Shown here one piece after another: positions 1 through 13,600 of a stretch of DNA of 64,000 bases. Every line of letters starts with the position of its first letter. The stretch's first letter is position 1. This stretch comes from Membranipora membranacea (taxonomy: Eukaryota > Bryozoa > Gymnolaemata > Cheilostomatida > Membraniporidae), in contig OU612068.1 in the NCBI GenBank assembly GCA_914767715.1, positions 20,584,001 to 20,648,000 of the forward strand. Direction: 5' to 3'. A program made the position numbers and the translations under genes. The notes beneath the pieces were generated by a model, which saw nothing but the letters and a program-made list of their open reading frames with translations, was not told where the DNA came from and made no database searches.

Positions 1-3000
1 TTCTATCTGCTCCGTGTTAACATACGTAGTCACTATAGGAGCCGTTAATCTGGCTGATACCTACAAAAAGAAAGAAGCATTAATATGTGATATAAATTTA
101 TCGCGTATCGGTGAATATTGGTAACTTTGGCCATGAGTTAGAATTATATTCATTGAGGTCAAAGAGAAACTACTCCCATCATTTCTTAGCTTCCCTGCTT
201 ACTGATTTTATCAAATTTCTATTAATCTGAACAAACAACAAGAGTTATTGAAGGCCAGACAGCCGAGCATGACTAAATGATAACATCATCACACCGGAAG
301 AATTAGCTGCTTCCGTCATCAGCAGGACACATGCTACTGATATGAATCAGTGAAGCTTGGTGTACAACAGGTGTGAAAAATTTAGTGTGGTACCATAGAT
401 AGACTTAATATTATTATAAAGTCTATGTGTGGTACGCTTGATTTAGACTAAAGCTCATTGGACAAGGTTAGTACAATTGCACAATAACAAAAACAAGGAA
501 TTAAAACCAACAACAACAGAGCATTCCCCAGTAAAGCTAAAATTGATTGATACCGTCCGAATAAGTGCAGGACAAAAAAGAGACAGAATCAGTTTTTGAG
601 ATAATTTAACTGAGTTTTTTGCCTTCAATTCAATATGATAAACCTAGTAATAAGGATGGATTTTTAAGCAATGACAATAGACAAACTTCAATTGCCAAAG
701 ACTTATCACTCACATGTATTACACTATGTATTACACATGATGACAACAATGTTTTTAACAAATTCACCTGATGTATTTTGATATTTGCTTTATGCTTGGT
801 CATGTCACATCATGTCATTTGTGACTTGACCAGCAAAGATAATTGATATATATATATATAATATTCTGTAGTGAGGTCACAACTATCACCATCACACACC
901 TGATCAGAGGAGGGAAGTAGGTAGTCTATACTCGGCTTGACTGTTATTTCTTTTATCGTCTCACAATAAACAATCCCTGCATCATGATCTATCTCTATCA
1001 CTTTGGCACTGTCAGCTACAAAATACGCGTATAATATATATAAATAATAATATAATGTAATATATATAAACACGAAATATAACCTATGTGGTTTATCATT
1101 TATAAATGTAACCATGAAGTGCATCAAAATACAACAGTCAGTCTAATAAGTGTTAGCCCGTATAAACTAGAACTGATACGATCAGAGACCCCACCGAAAA
1201 GACGCATAGCTGTTCAGATCAATGTAGTTGAATTAGTTAATTTGTCAGAGTAATGTAAGACATTTGTATAATTGCAAAAGATATGAAATTACGTTGACGT
1301 TTGATGACAATTGTAACAACCCCTCCTCATTCATGCAACCGGGCTTGGGACCGTCTCAGGCTGAGTTTGTTGTTTTTTTGTTGTTTGATTTTTTTTGTAT
1401 AAAAAGTTATAGAAACGTAGTAAAAATATCGCCTGTGATAAAATCTGAAGATTAATCTAAAAACAGCTTTAAAACCGTATTAGTAGAGAGTAAGTTAAAA
1501 AATTATGAAACTATGTACATTGTCGCTTTACTGGCGTTGTAAGCGCCGCTCTTCATTTTTCCTTTGGACCATACTTGGCAAGTCAGCCAAGTGTGAAATC
1601 CGGTCAAAAGGAAATGGTGTCAGAAGGAGATGCTGTAATGATCTTGCTCTTGAAAGGGCGACGAAAGAAAGACCCACGCTTGTGTCGCGGTCCCCAATGT
1701 CAATGTAAGCATGCTGCAAGGTGAGACCCTGGCATTTATGAATTGTCAGTGCCCAGCTCAATGATAATGGGAAGCCCGTCCTACTCAGAGTGTTAACGCC
1801 TGATGTCCAGGTCCGTGTGATTGGAGTTACTGGAAAGCTACCTGGAACATGAGGGAGGAAAGAAGGGCCGGTATAACTTGGGAAGGTACAAATGACAACG
1901 GCTGGTAGTGCAGGTGGCCCTTCACGGTTGAATATAATGTGGGTGACAGTGCCCACAGTGCCATTGACTAGGCCTTTCTGTACCCAGAGGTTGGAGCGAA
2001 GCATAATACTTGCCCCTTCAGCAAGCGATAGCCAGCGTTCAAGGCCACCAGCATCATCACTTTGAGCATTTTTGGCTTGGTTCATGTTGTGGGCACTTTC
2101 AAAAGTAGCAATAGGGCTGCCAAGTAGCAGAAGTCTCTCGGCATTGTACTCTGCAACTGACTGGCGCTTTGGAAAGAGTCTTACAGACTGTTGGAAGTTG
2201 GCTTCATCAGCCACACCTTGAAAACGAGTAGCTAGAAGATCATAATCATTGCGGGTACTGATCCCGTCTCTGAGCCTGAGCAACAAGTCCCTGAACCCAT
2301 GGTCATTGGCCTGCCTAACACATTCTGTCAAAAAAAAAACCCTCCGAATGTTTTGGTAGGCCAAATTTCCTAAGACAGCCTTTGGGCTTGCTGCATTGGG
2401 ATAGAAAAGGCGACTGTCACCAACAGGTGGAAGCTGGCCGAAATCGCCGATGATTCTGGAAAGGCTTGCTGCAGCCGTTTGTTGATGGCATTTAGCATGC
2501 TACAGCCAATCATGGAGACTTCGTCTATTATGACGTAACGAGTAGCATGGAACTTGTCTTGAAGTTTTTGCAGTGAGGGACCTCTTAGCTGTGCAAAGCT
2601 GTGTACATTAGGAAACAGTAGGTGAGAATGTAGAGTAGCACCACCAATATTTACAGCAGCAACACCAGTCGGTGCTAAGAGTGTGACTGATTGGCCGAGA
2701 AGTTGATGTAGGCAGTGAATGAGGTATGATTTACCTGTACCCGCAGTACCAAGAACGAGCATAGCCAAGGGGTCAGCCTGAGGGTTGATAGTATGGGCAT
2801 GTACATGATCATACACACGTCTCTGTTCAGCATTGAACTGCTGAGGGTGATAATCTGGGTCATGTAAAATGGCAGGCTGGTTGACTGGATCAGCATTCTT
2901 AGATTGTACGAGGAAAGAGCGGGATGGTTGGATAAGATGGTGATTAAGTTGAGAATGAATGAGCCAGTCGAAGTTTGCATGTACCTGAGGAGCTATGAGG

Positions 3001-6000
3001 TATAGAGTGATAATGATGCGATAAAAAAAATGAGTAAAATATAGCAGTGCCTGTGGTAAATGATAAGCAAAGTGAAAATGTAATATAGTGCTGGCAAATT
3101 AGAGTATGATAGAGAATTGCCTGGTCCTTTTCAAGACTCTCTGATGTTATAATTAGAAAAGTGTACTCCCTACTGATTGTTTGCTTATAATCTAAATTGT
3201 TGTTTTGTCCTATGGTTCTACTCGGATGTTCAATAATAGAGATTAGCAGTGTACAGTTTTAATGTGACAAACGCCACTTATAACTGAGTTTCAAACCCTA
3301 TGAGATCTGAAAATTAAAATGTTGATAGCTGCTTTCCAAAAGAAAAGTGCAGCAAACCTGAGAGATTCAATCCCACAGCTTACTATGCAGCTTAATAGCT
3401 CATGCTTACTGAGACATGATAACAGAGCTAAAAGTCTGTCATGATAAGTGCTGCCTGATAAATAAAAAAAAAGGTTTGCGGCAAGCTTCTAGCTTTGAGA
3501 TCTGATACAACAATGTTTATAGTACTGAGACAAAGCGCTGCCTGGTAAATAAATACAAAATATTGTGGCAAGCTTCTAACGATGAGATCTGGGATAACAA
3601 TTAGTGTCCACTGCTGTTTTCTAAAAAATAGAGCAGCAAACCTGATGAGGGACAAAACGGGAGGAAGGTGGTTTATATAAGCCGAAACTAGGTGACACTC
3701 ATAGATTACAATGCGTATTAACTATGAGGCACAGAGTGATAATGATGCGATAAAAAAAATCAGTAAAATATAGCAGTGTCTGTGGTAAATGATAAGCAAA
3801 GTGAAAATGTAATATAGTGCTGGCAAATTAGAGTATGATAGAGAATTACCTGGTCCTTTTCAAGACTCTCTGATGTTATAATTGGAAAAGTGTACTCCCT
3901 ACTGATTGTTTGCTTATAATCTAAATTGTTGTTTTGTCCTATGGTTCTACTCAGATGTTCAATAATAGAGATTAGCCGTGTACAGTTTCAATGTGACAAA
4001 CGCCACTTATAACTGAGTTTCAAACCCTATGAGATCTGAAAATTAAAATGTTGATAGCTGCTTTCCAAAAAAAAAGTGCAGCAAACCTGAGAGATTCAAA
4101 CCCACAGCTTACTATGCAGCTTAATAGCTCACGCTTACTGAGACATGATAACAGAGCTAAAAGTCTGTCATGATAAGTGCTGCCTGATAAATAAAAAAAA
4201 AGGTTTGCGGCAAGCTTCTAGCTTAGAGATCTGATACAACAATGTTTATAGTACTGAGACAAAGCGCTGCCTGGTAAATAAATACAAAATATTGTGGCAA
4301 GCTTCTAACGATGAGATCTGAGATAACAAGTAATGTCCACTGCTGCTTTCCAAAAAATAGAGCAGCAAACATGCTGAGAAACGAACCCACAGTGTACTAT
4401 ACTGACCAGCTCATTAGGTAATTGCGATTGAGACTACATAGGTAGCCACAGCGAATAGTGACGCAGCGACACAGCGACGCAACAAATAGTTTGCAAACTA
4501 GGGGTTCACTGATTTGTTTGTAAACCGAATTATGACGTAAAGACATGCATCGGATCAAGACGTAATAATGAGGTTGTAAATTGCTCGTGGTAAATTGAAG
4601 AGGTAAAATAAATGACAAATGATAATGGTAGGCACATAGGCGGCAGCTACCAGGAGAAGTGAATGATAGTATAATCTGTGAGAAGTTATCGAAACTCACA
4701 TGGGAGCGGCGTAATTAACGCAGATTACATGACGATGATATTGTAATAAGAAAAAACAAAATAATCTAATCTATATAATACCAAAAGAATGAAGTTTCTA
4801 ATGAGAGAATAGAGTTAAATAATTACTTGAAAGTAGAGAGGATCCCTGAAATTTCCTGCCTGGCTTGTTGACTGTTTACTGGTTGACCACAAATTGCCCA
4901 AAAATTTGAAATTTAACAGTTCTTGGCTCAAAAGTGCAAAGTTCAAGCAAATAAGAATTTGCAAGTGGCCTATTGGCTGTAGTATAATTGTTTTGTGCCA
5001 TTTATAGTGATTAGCTTCGGAACCATAGAAATTTCTATAAAGCAGAATTAAATCATCGCTATTTCTATTGAGCCAGATTTTTGCCCAGGCACTCAGGCTA
5101 AAATGATTTGCTCAGGTATGACTGCCTCTATTAGATATTAGCCTTTGAACCATAGAAATATATATTTGAGCAAATTTTAACCATTGAAATTTCTATTAAA
5201 GCAGATAATTTTACACATATTGCCCAGGCACTTAGGCTTTATTAAGTTGCTCTGAGGAGTGATTGAGGATTGCACATAGACAAACTATGTCTATTGGATT
5301 GAATAAAAATGGCTAGAAAAAGCCAAAAACCTGTGCTGGCTGTTGCAAGTTTTCTATGTCATAGCATCAACTGCTGGTTTTCATATTGCTCCCAAAGAGA
5401 AGATCAGGTATGAATCTAGTTAAGTTGACAATAATTGAAGGTGGATGGGCAAAACTGTAGGTGTTTATTGTGTGCAAAAATAGGGCTCAGCTGCCACATA
5501 AGTTTTCAGAAGTCCCCTATGAGAGTTGCTTCATGGGCATTACCTTAATACCACCTCCAAACCTTCGGTTTTTCGGTGGGACAAGCAGGCCAGATTTGAA
5601 TTAATTTAAGTCTAGAAATAAGCTGTGCGGCAATAAAAAGCTCATAACGAATTCACAATTATTGTGGAATCTTGTGATTTTGTGTTGTGGATGTACCGCT
5701 TGCATAAACTATCTAAGAGCTATGAATTCCGATCAAACCTTTTCTATAAGAAATAGGTAATCACAACTATTTATTTTTCTCCGAAAAAAGCCCTGATATC
5801 AAGCTATTCATATCAATCGTTTGTTCATCATGGCAAAATTCTTGCTGTTGTGTGAGAGTAAAAAAATTTAAAGGAGATGTAGAGAAGAATAAACTTACTA
5901 TCAGCTTTGAAAACATAAGTCCTGGAGCCTCTTTCCCACTTTCCACCGTCAAATCCGAGAAGTGTTGTGTCTATCCGCACCATAGAGCCTGTATGGAATT

Positions 6001-9000
6001 AAATAATTGTACAATCAATGTATAGTACAATTAATAAAAAGGGAAAGTCATACCACAAGCTCAGACAGGGCCAGCAAAAGTTGACATAGACTCGTCATTC
6101 TTGAGTTAGTTCACTTCGACACTTGTATCTGTATTATCAGATTGAGACAACTCCTTGATGCTACCAAACAGTACACAGGCAACAATCATGTGACAAAGGG
6201 CAGCTAAGCAGTTAGAAGATCAGACCCAGTTTGATTCTCACAAGGATTACTGGAGTTTTTAACTCCATTAGGTCGCCGTAGGCCATTCACTCTAGCTGAC
6301 AAATCAATACTGATAATGGCCGGGACTGAGCCACAGTCCATGTGTCTTCAAAACTGGAGTTGGGAATTATCTCTAAATCAAACATGGCGTAACTCATGTG
6401 AAACATCACTCAAAATAAAACTTCTCAGTACATCTGCTCTCAAAGTAGTATGTAAATGACTCGGCAGATATTAACCTATGGGACTACATAGAGCTTACCA
6501 CTTTTATATACTTTATAAGTATCACTAGGGCACATCCGAGACACCAGAGGAACTACAATAGATGAATACTAAATATGAGAAAATTAATAATGAGACAGAC
6601 AAGCTTCATGAGGAAGTGGGACAAGCAATCAACAAAAATCCATATAAATTAATGCACGAGTTTATGGACTAGTAGCCAAGTCTTGTGTCACCCTATTATA
6701 CGCTCTTTCATGACCATCCAATGAGTTCAGCTTTAGCTTATGATATTATAAAGTCCTAGATAAATTTTTAAAGCCTCATGAGTCTCAAACTAGCTGCTCC
6801 ATTCAGTCTGAGTGTTGATCTTATAGGAAGCCTCATTATATCCTCCATAATCTGAGATTGGTGATGGTACCATCCTCCCATATCACAGTGTCATTTTATA
6901 ACCCATATTTTATCCATAACAATGAGTTATGCTAACAGGCTATTTTTAAAATCAACTCTGACAACTAAGTTGATAAACTACAAAGGTCAAATGAAAAATG
7001 AACTCACCCCAACTTGTGAATTCCCACGTCATTTCCACATAGAAATCAGGTGCCTGTAATTACAATGATTCATATCAGTGGTCATACTATCATTCTTGAC
7101 TGTAGTGCCAAACTCAATTATCAATATCTCCTGACTAAATGTTCGATCCGATACAGCAATTACGAGTATGAAATTTACAATGAATTGACCACCTTTTGTT
7201 GCTCAATAATTAATTTGTTTCAGAACCATTACAACAAAATCCTCTACCAATTGCTAGAGTGCATGATCTTCTGAATGAAATATTTTGTCACGTTGATTGA
7301 GACATTCACTCGGCACAATGAACTATCAGTCGGACCAATGATAAGATTGCCCTTAAAGATCATTCATCTCTGCGTACCAGCATAGTGATTATCACTCAAA
7401 CAGTTCAAGTACCCCATCACAGAGTGCGGAGTCCTTATCTTATTCTGTATTGGTGACCACATTGTTGCCCTTTTTTCAAGTTAGTATGGAAGTGATTGTC
7501 AGAAATGGGTAGACCAAATATGGCACAGAACTTTAAAGAGCAAGCACTGACCTCTCTTATTTTTCTGAGTAAGGCTGGAATGCCATCAGTACGTTGCGTA
7601 TATCTCTGATAATCTCTGTATTGTAGTACTGATTGTACTAACTCTGGATCACCAGTGCTCGTCGCCTCATGTAGCGCTACAATTATTATTAATATGAACG
7701 TTGTTAAAAGTTAAATTGAAATGCATGCTGGGATCACTTTGGGCTCGCCTATATGAAGGTCAAGGGATTTGATGACATTAACCAGACGGCTGCTATCATG
7801 CTGATGCATGTATATCTATAAATAACAAAAGTAACACTTCTCCTCTATGCGTATAAAATGTAACTGACTCATCGGCCAGTAACAATCACAGAGAAAGGAT
7901 ATATAGCCTTACTGTGATGAAATCATAGAGCAAGGATATCTTTGTGTGATATCCTGGCTCTTGTAAGTTGTAAGGATATCCCTGCTCTGTGATATAATGT
8001 TAACAGCGCTGAGGACGCGAAAGGGTACTATCACATTTTACATCCTCATAAAACAGGGATGAACTTCCTCAGCCAGTGAAAGCCCTTTATTAGGCTTGTA
8101 AATAAATTTTACAGCTGTGGAAATCCTACTTAGATTACACCATTTTAGAAAAATACTGGAATCCTGGACTCAGTTACAATTTTTGACCAGCGTATATGAT
8201 CACATTATCATATTATACTGGCAGAACTTGATAATGAACACATCCTTTGTAAACAAGCAATTTTTTGCATTGGTAACTATTTTCACAGATATAATGATAG
8301 CAGCAAAAAACATAATGGCCTACACAAACTTACTCCATATCTATATCAAATTTTTATACTCATCCAGTCAGGGAAAGGCTTTCAACAATTGGTAGGAGTT
8401 TCTAAATTTAATTAGATCCTCATTCAGATCTCCGATCCAAACTCAAACCTGTTTACCAACATACCATACATACAACCGTAAGCCCACATATGGTTTTCTC
8501 ATGTCTATTGAAACTAAATGGTTATTGCGATGGTACCAGTTAGCAAGTAATAACAAAGAAATTGTGAGAAGGATGATAATGATCAAATGTACATTATGTA
8601 TATCACAGACATACCTGTCCAATATTTGGCATTCTCCTTGTTTGCATCAGCGCCACTTTTTAGCAATGCTTTTGCACACTCTAAATGACCCATGGAAATT
8701 GCCAGGTGCAGAGGTGTCCTCCCTCGTGGATCAACCTTCTCAACATCATGCTACAAAATAACATATGGATAGTATAAAGTAGCAGGATTTGAGAACCCAA
8801 AAACTTATCATACATGACGACAGGTCCACATGCTTGGATGATCATGAAATATACATTGTTTACTTATGCGCGTGCAAGCGACATTCACTAACAGCTCCAT
8901 CAACAGGAATTTGACAAGAACAACTTTGACTTGGTTTGATCACACAAGGACCAGGTATGCAAACACAAGGCGGTCATTATTTACATGGTACATAATCTAG

Positions 9001-9240
9001 TTATGTATTGCTTTAACTTTTCTCTAAGATTACTCTGCTGGCAAGCCAGCACAGTATCAGAAATATACCTGCTGACTAGATTAAGGAGTAAATGTACTAT
9101 CATTTACACTGCACTTGGAATATCTTCCATAAACTCACCTCCTTAATCTCCAAATGAGCATTCAAAGTTCTTAGATTGTTGTGCCAGACACACCAGTGAA
9201 GTGGAAAGATGTTCTCAAGCTCGGAATTTTTCTCAGCCAT
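1..9240 (-). CDS. ANKRD13: ANKRD13-family ankyrin repeat protein, 5' part (runs off left edge)
   Basis: ANKRD13 proteins are ubiquitin-binding endosomal adaptors with N-terminal ankyrin repeats, a GPCR-chaperone-type middle domain and C-terminal UIMs. Hand-built minus-strand exons are 9240-9139 (ATG at 9240), 8750-8615, 7676-7552, 7053-7008, 6552-6499, 5988-5899, 1015-900 and 60-1. Junction phases agree throughout and give 243 codons in the window. Exon 2 encodes an ankyrin repeat ([20 protein letters not shown]) and exon 3 the next ([13 protein letters not shown]). Exons 4 and 5 give [15 protein letters not shown] then [16 protein letters not shown], exon 6 [12 protein letters not shown], exon 7 [10 protein letters not shown], and the edge exon [14 protein letters not shown], all in the order of vertebrate ANKRD13A/D. 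The UIM part lies beyond the left edge. The 4.9-kb intron 1016-5898 holds a helicase remnant and tandem repeats. Which paralogue (A to D) cannot be decided here. Confidence 0.88.
1528..2990 (-). pseudogene. Decayed Helitron/PIF1-type helicase fragment
   Basis: This is a PIF1-family superfamily 1 DNA helicase of the kind carried by Helitron rolling-circle transposons. Reading down from about 2990, an open stretch leads to Walker A (GTAGTGKS, near 2750), then [20 protein letters not shown] and Walker B ([10 protein letters not shown], near 2530). Near 2450 the frame breaks: [11 protein letters not shown] continues in another frame that stays open to the stop at 1528. The distal part holds the motif V/VI region [13 protein letters not shown] and FVALSRAR. 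A few residues usually present before GDFGQLPP appear lost, so a small deletion and a frameshift are both likely. No HUH Rep domain is visible. It lies in the same orientation inside the ANKRD13 intron and is probably a non-functional transposon relic. Confidence 0.85.
3004..4379. repeat. Direct tandem duplication, 729-bp period, with nested shorter repeats
   Basis: A block of about 650 bp at 3004-3650 recurs at 3733-4379 with a constant offset of 729 bp and only scattered substitutions (for example agagtgataatgatgcgat at 3004 and 3733, gagcagcaaa at 3631 and 4360). Each copy contains smaller degenerate units built around gagatctg and gcaagcttcta, so the structure is nested. It directly abuts the 5' side of the helicase remnant and may be transposon-associated. 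No coding potential is apparent. Confidence 0.85.
5011..5260. repeat. Degenerate tandem duplication of about 128 bp
   Basis: Two diverged units begin at 5011 (ttagcttcggaaccatagaa) and 5138 (ttagcctttgaaccatagaa). Each ends with a gcccaggcact motif (5093 and 5222) followed by aggct and a gctc tract. The offset is about 127-129 bp. It lies in the ANKRD13 intron and no function is evident. Confidence 0.6.
7895..7995. repeat. Foldback cluster of related inverted repeats
   Basis: A unit like atca(c/t)agagcaaggatatc occurs forward near 7895 and 7922 and inverted near 7948 (atatcctggctct) and 7973 (ggatatccctgctctgtgat). Arms 7922-7940 and about 7973-7993 can pair with few mismatches. It lies between ANKRD13 exons 2 and 3. 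It may be a decayed foldback or MITE element. Confidence 0.5.
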
Positions 9241-10677
9241 AGTAATAACAGATAGTTTGGGTATTAGTATTCAACAGAGTTTCCAGCAAACCATCCCCAC
9301 CTCAGTACCACATTAACTGGCAGATAGCAGTGAGTATAGACTATGTAACTACAATATAACAACAGGGAGAACATAACTGCTATGAAGTGTTAGGAGGGAG
9401 AATCTAGCAGCAGACTCCTAGTAGGCAGTACCAAGGACAAGCATTGATATAATCACTCCTTAATTGCAGTTATAAGCATGTAGGCCTATACTAACCATGG
9501 CAGTGTCTATGCTATCATGGGTAAAGTATCATACTGGCATGTAAATCCAATACTTTACTTATGATAGATAATAATAAGAAGTGTTAGGAATTATAACTCT
9601 TTGCTAACACCCTAAACTTGACTTATATACGTACTAAACAGAGTAGCTGGCTGCTATGACAGCAACCCATCAATCAGAACAACAACTGGGATGGGCCCAC
9701 TTGACTATATCATAAATAAGGCACTGACTGCAAGCATTGAGGTGGCTTTTAGTTGAGTCTAAAAATCCATTACTACCCTGTCTCTTCCATACTTTTTACT
9801 TTACTACCTACCTATGACTCTACTGATCTGTCCTACCGTTCTATTACTGTACTACACTACTAGTGACCAGTCAGCAAGAAGAAACAAACCAAAAAGTTAG
9901 TGAATATAAACTTCCCATCCTCCCACTTCTAGCCTTTAAATTTATCTATTGCCTTAGTTCATACTCATCACTCTATAGATGATTGCAGAACGTGTAGCAC
10001 TTAACTCGGGTTTGTATTTCCCAACAATAAAAAAAACTGGGTATGATTTGGAGCAGAGGAAAGGGAAGAAGAACTGTTAAGACTTTCTGACAGGAAACTG
10101 ACAGACTGTATAATGTGTGATTGGAGTCGCTGACATATATATTTTTTAGGGTTCATCCCACCTTTTGTTATTAGGAGTAATGCTCTCACTTGGCATGAGG
10201 GGCTAACTCGTGACAATATCTACCAAGAGATTCCAAGGATATTGTCATATAGCCACTTGTAACCAGATGGGAGTGGCAGACTAGCTAGGTTGGTGTTTAC
10301 TCAGCAATGGGTCACAATGTAAGCTCATACAATCCTTAAACACTGTGAGAAATAAATAATCAATATCAATAAACAGTTTTGCGAAATGTCTACAACCTCA
10401 TTCATGTCCAACAATGTCCAATAATATTTTGGTAATAAAGACGCATTGACGCAAACACACAGCGGTTTAACTTGAATAGAATAGCATAAAAAATAAATAT
10501 ATAAGTATGTTTCACATGCCAAGAAATACAATATAATCATGACCAATGAGAAAATGTGGAATGAAAGAGCAATACTGTTTAGAGTGGATACACATATTGC
10601 TGTTACCCATGATACATTCTAAGTAATAAATAAAGAGAAAAAGTAAAGAGATTATGAAACCATTATAGAAGACAGTG
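9241..10677. other. Intergenic: ANKRD13 5' side / CHSY 3' side
   Basis: About 1.4 kb lie between the ANKRD13 start codon and the CHSY stop codon; both genes are on the minus strand. I see no convincing exon, RNA gene or strong promoter motif. Short open frames at 10001-10216 and 10325-10546 have no recognisable domain and are treated as chance. Confidence 0.6.
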
Positions 10678-13600
10678 TTATGACTTTAATAGACTTTTAT
10701 AGTATAATTTGGCTAGAGTGTGTTGCGAGGCTAACGATGAGGCCTTACTGTTGATGCACATCACCATTTGATCGGGGGTGAGAGAAGCATCGCAGATCTT
10801 CTCATGATAGATGTGGATCAAATCAGGATCAGCTGCTCTGAATACCTCCACCTTAGTCTTCAACATTTTCGAGTATAAATCCACATCCTCCTTGCCCCAG
10901 CCATGTATGCTCAAGTCAAAACCCCCACACCCTAAATAGTCTGCCTTGTACATAGAAGTGATCCCAAAGCCAAAGTATCTGAACTGTCCTGCTGATTGTG
11001 ATTGGTCGAATACTGGACAGGAATCAGACCCGCACACTATATGGCTGTCATACTGGCTAAATACAATAGGAAAGTATGCCTGCTGGCCTAATATAGTATG
11101 TTGTTGTACTCTTCTTATAGCTGTCTTTGTGTAGTGCATGTCTACATCTATGAACATAACTAAGTCTTCGTCGGCGACAGCTTCAACTCCTTGGTGTAGG
11201 GATTGAGCACGTGAAAATTCTCCTTTACCCATCAACACCTGAATGTCAGCACTATACTGATTGGCTTTGATGAGACTCAGTGTCTGGTTGAGCTGAGGAC
11301 TTGGAGACAAAATAACTATAAGCTTACACAACTTAGTTTCTCCGCAAACACTAGAAAATCGAGTCAAAAATCTCTTAAATTCCTCGTGTTTACCACTGAG
11401 AGGCAATATGAGGTGCACTAGTTTATGAGAGAATGAGATCAGTTGTTGCAACACCGGTGTTGAGTAGGGCTGTTCTATCATGACTTGTGTAAATGCAGGA
11501 GTTTTCATATACTTCCCCCTTGTCTGTACATATGTCATCTTAATATATAAGAAGAGTTGTATTCCCTTCGTCGGGTGATTTCTGTGGTATCCGTATACTA
11601 GTTTGGGCCCTTCAATTGTCCGTCCTATATAATAGGCATTTTTGTTGTAATGCTGTTTCACATAATCCAATGCTTTTATAATTAATATTTTCCTGGCGCC
11701 ATCATGATTTCGTTTGACACTGAACATGTCATGTGAATACTGGTACTTAGTCGTCATAAACTTCCATGGGATGACATCAGCAGCGCTACTTGTTTTCCCA
11801 GCACTTCCATTTGTGATTGCTTTATGTCTTTGATCTGCAAACACAAATAAATATTGCTTGGATTACAGAGATATTGTACTATTGCTTAACTATAGTGACA
11901 TCAGTAGCCATTATAGAAAAAATATAATGTATGCAAATCTTAACTAGTACGGTAACTAGTTAAATTAAATCCTGAGAGTGAGTTATGGACAATACAAATA
12001 CAATGAGCAAACTCAGAGTTATCTTCTCCGCAACAAGGAGAAAACAACTGTGACTTGACCTCACTTCCTGTAGTAATTTTCCCTGCCATTCTTGTCATTT
12101 CCTTATAAATTATGGCAATAACAGTCAATGCAGATAATGACATTGCCTCATTTTTATACATTTATATTACCTAGTATGCTATCCAGTTCCTCTAGCTCCT
12201 TACTAAGTTCCAGATGTTTAGCTGATGTATGCTCCCTTTCGTTTATCTTCATTTGATTGTGGACCTACATCAGGAAAGTTGTGTGCATATGACTACGTTC
12301 TGAAAATAGCTGTACTGATGAGCCTGATGACAATTTTTAAGCAACTCAAACAACCTCATGATATACGCATAAAATAAGTTATCTATTTTGGAGTGAGTTT
12401 AATGTGTTTCTGTTTCTTAAACAAACGCGATACCAACCTTGTACATGTCTTGAGGGTCTTTGATTGGATGAAGTGTGAAGGCTCTCTGCATTTCTATTCC
12501 GTTTAGCTCATTGGGAAATGCTTGTTTGTCTGTCTTGTAGTAGTAGCTGTGATGGAATAGTTTCTGCATCTAGAACACCACAGATAAAAACATCACATCA
12601 TTCAGGTTTCGAGAAGTTCCCTAGGAGGTCCAAATTCACAACCTGGTCGCACCTAGCTAAGTGAATGAGACTTGCTAGAGGTCATTCCCAAATTTCTCAC
12701 TCATTGATGGAACTATTTCATCTCTTAGTGAACTATATTGGGAACAAATTTGTCTGATTGAAAGACCAAATGAGCGTTAATTCGGTCCAACAAGCCCATT
12801 CTTGCTGTTTGCTAAGAAACAGAAGATTGGGCTGCCCCTAAAGAGGGACGCAAGGTGCCCTAATCCTCATACTGAGAATGTGATACATCCTAGAAAACTA
12901 GAATGCATCCTAGAGGTGAGGCCATAGAGGACCTCTTAATCATTAGTGTGCAGCGAGCTGCCAAAACTGAACTGGCACTAATCGGCCATCGGCAGTGCAC
13001 TTTGATCTTAGCCAATAGGCCGAGAAGCGATTCTTGCTGAATAACCCTCCTGTCTGACAAAACAGTTGCTGCGGAGTTGTTTTATTCTGCCTGAGATTTA
13101 TATCCAGATAGACATGTGTCACCCAGTCCTTACTCATACTGGACCCCCGGCACAAGTCATGGTTCTACCCCTCCTTCTTGAGCATTGAACACCCCGATCT
13201 ACATGCCGATGATTTGATTTGAGATGATCACAAGCTAAGTATAGCCAGTAGGACAAATACTGACTACAAGCGGTAATGGTGGGACAAAAATGATATCAGA
13301 AACATATTCTTTGATGCTGTCAATCATTAGATTAGCTATTAGATATTATGAATTTAAATTAAATTTTATGTTTAAAAAAACTTCGACGCTTCAAATCTGA
13401 AATCTGTATTTTGGAAGCTAAAGAGAGCCAACCTATGGCCTTCCTTGAAGATGTACTAAAACTGAGTAATTCATGGGTTGTTTAAAATTTAAGTACACCA
13501 AACCAAGTACCACCAGGTGATTTCAGAGACTGAGAGCGTTATTTTGAGTGGTAGTATCTGGAACTACAGATAATTTAAAAGTGTGCGGACTTTTAAGTAA

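Noticed and set aside
3004-4379. CRISPR-like array
   Set aside because: Only two long units plus degenerate internal repeats, no regular short repeats or spacers, and the genome is eukaryotic.
12998-13031. Functional U2 snRNA gene
   Set aside because: Only the first stem-loop matches; the branch-site recognition motif and the Sm-site region are not found in register.
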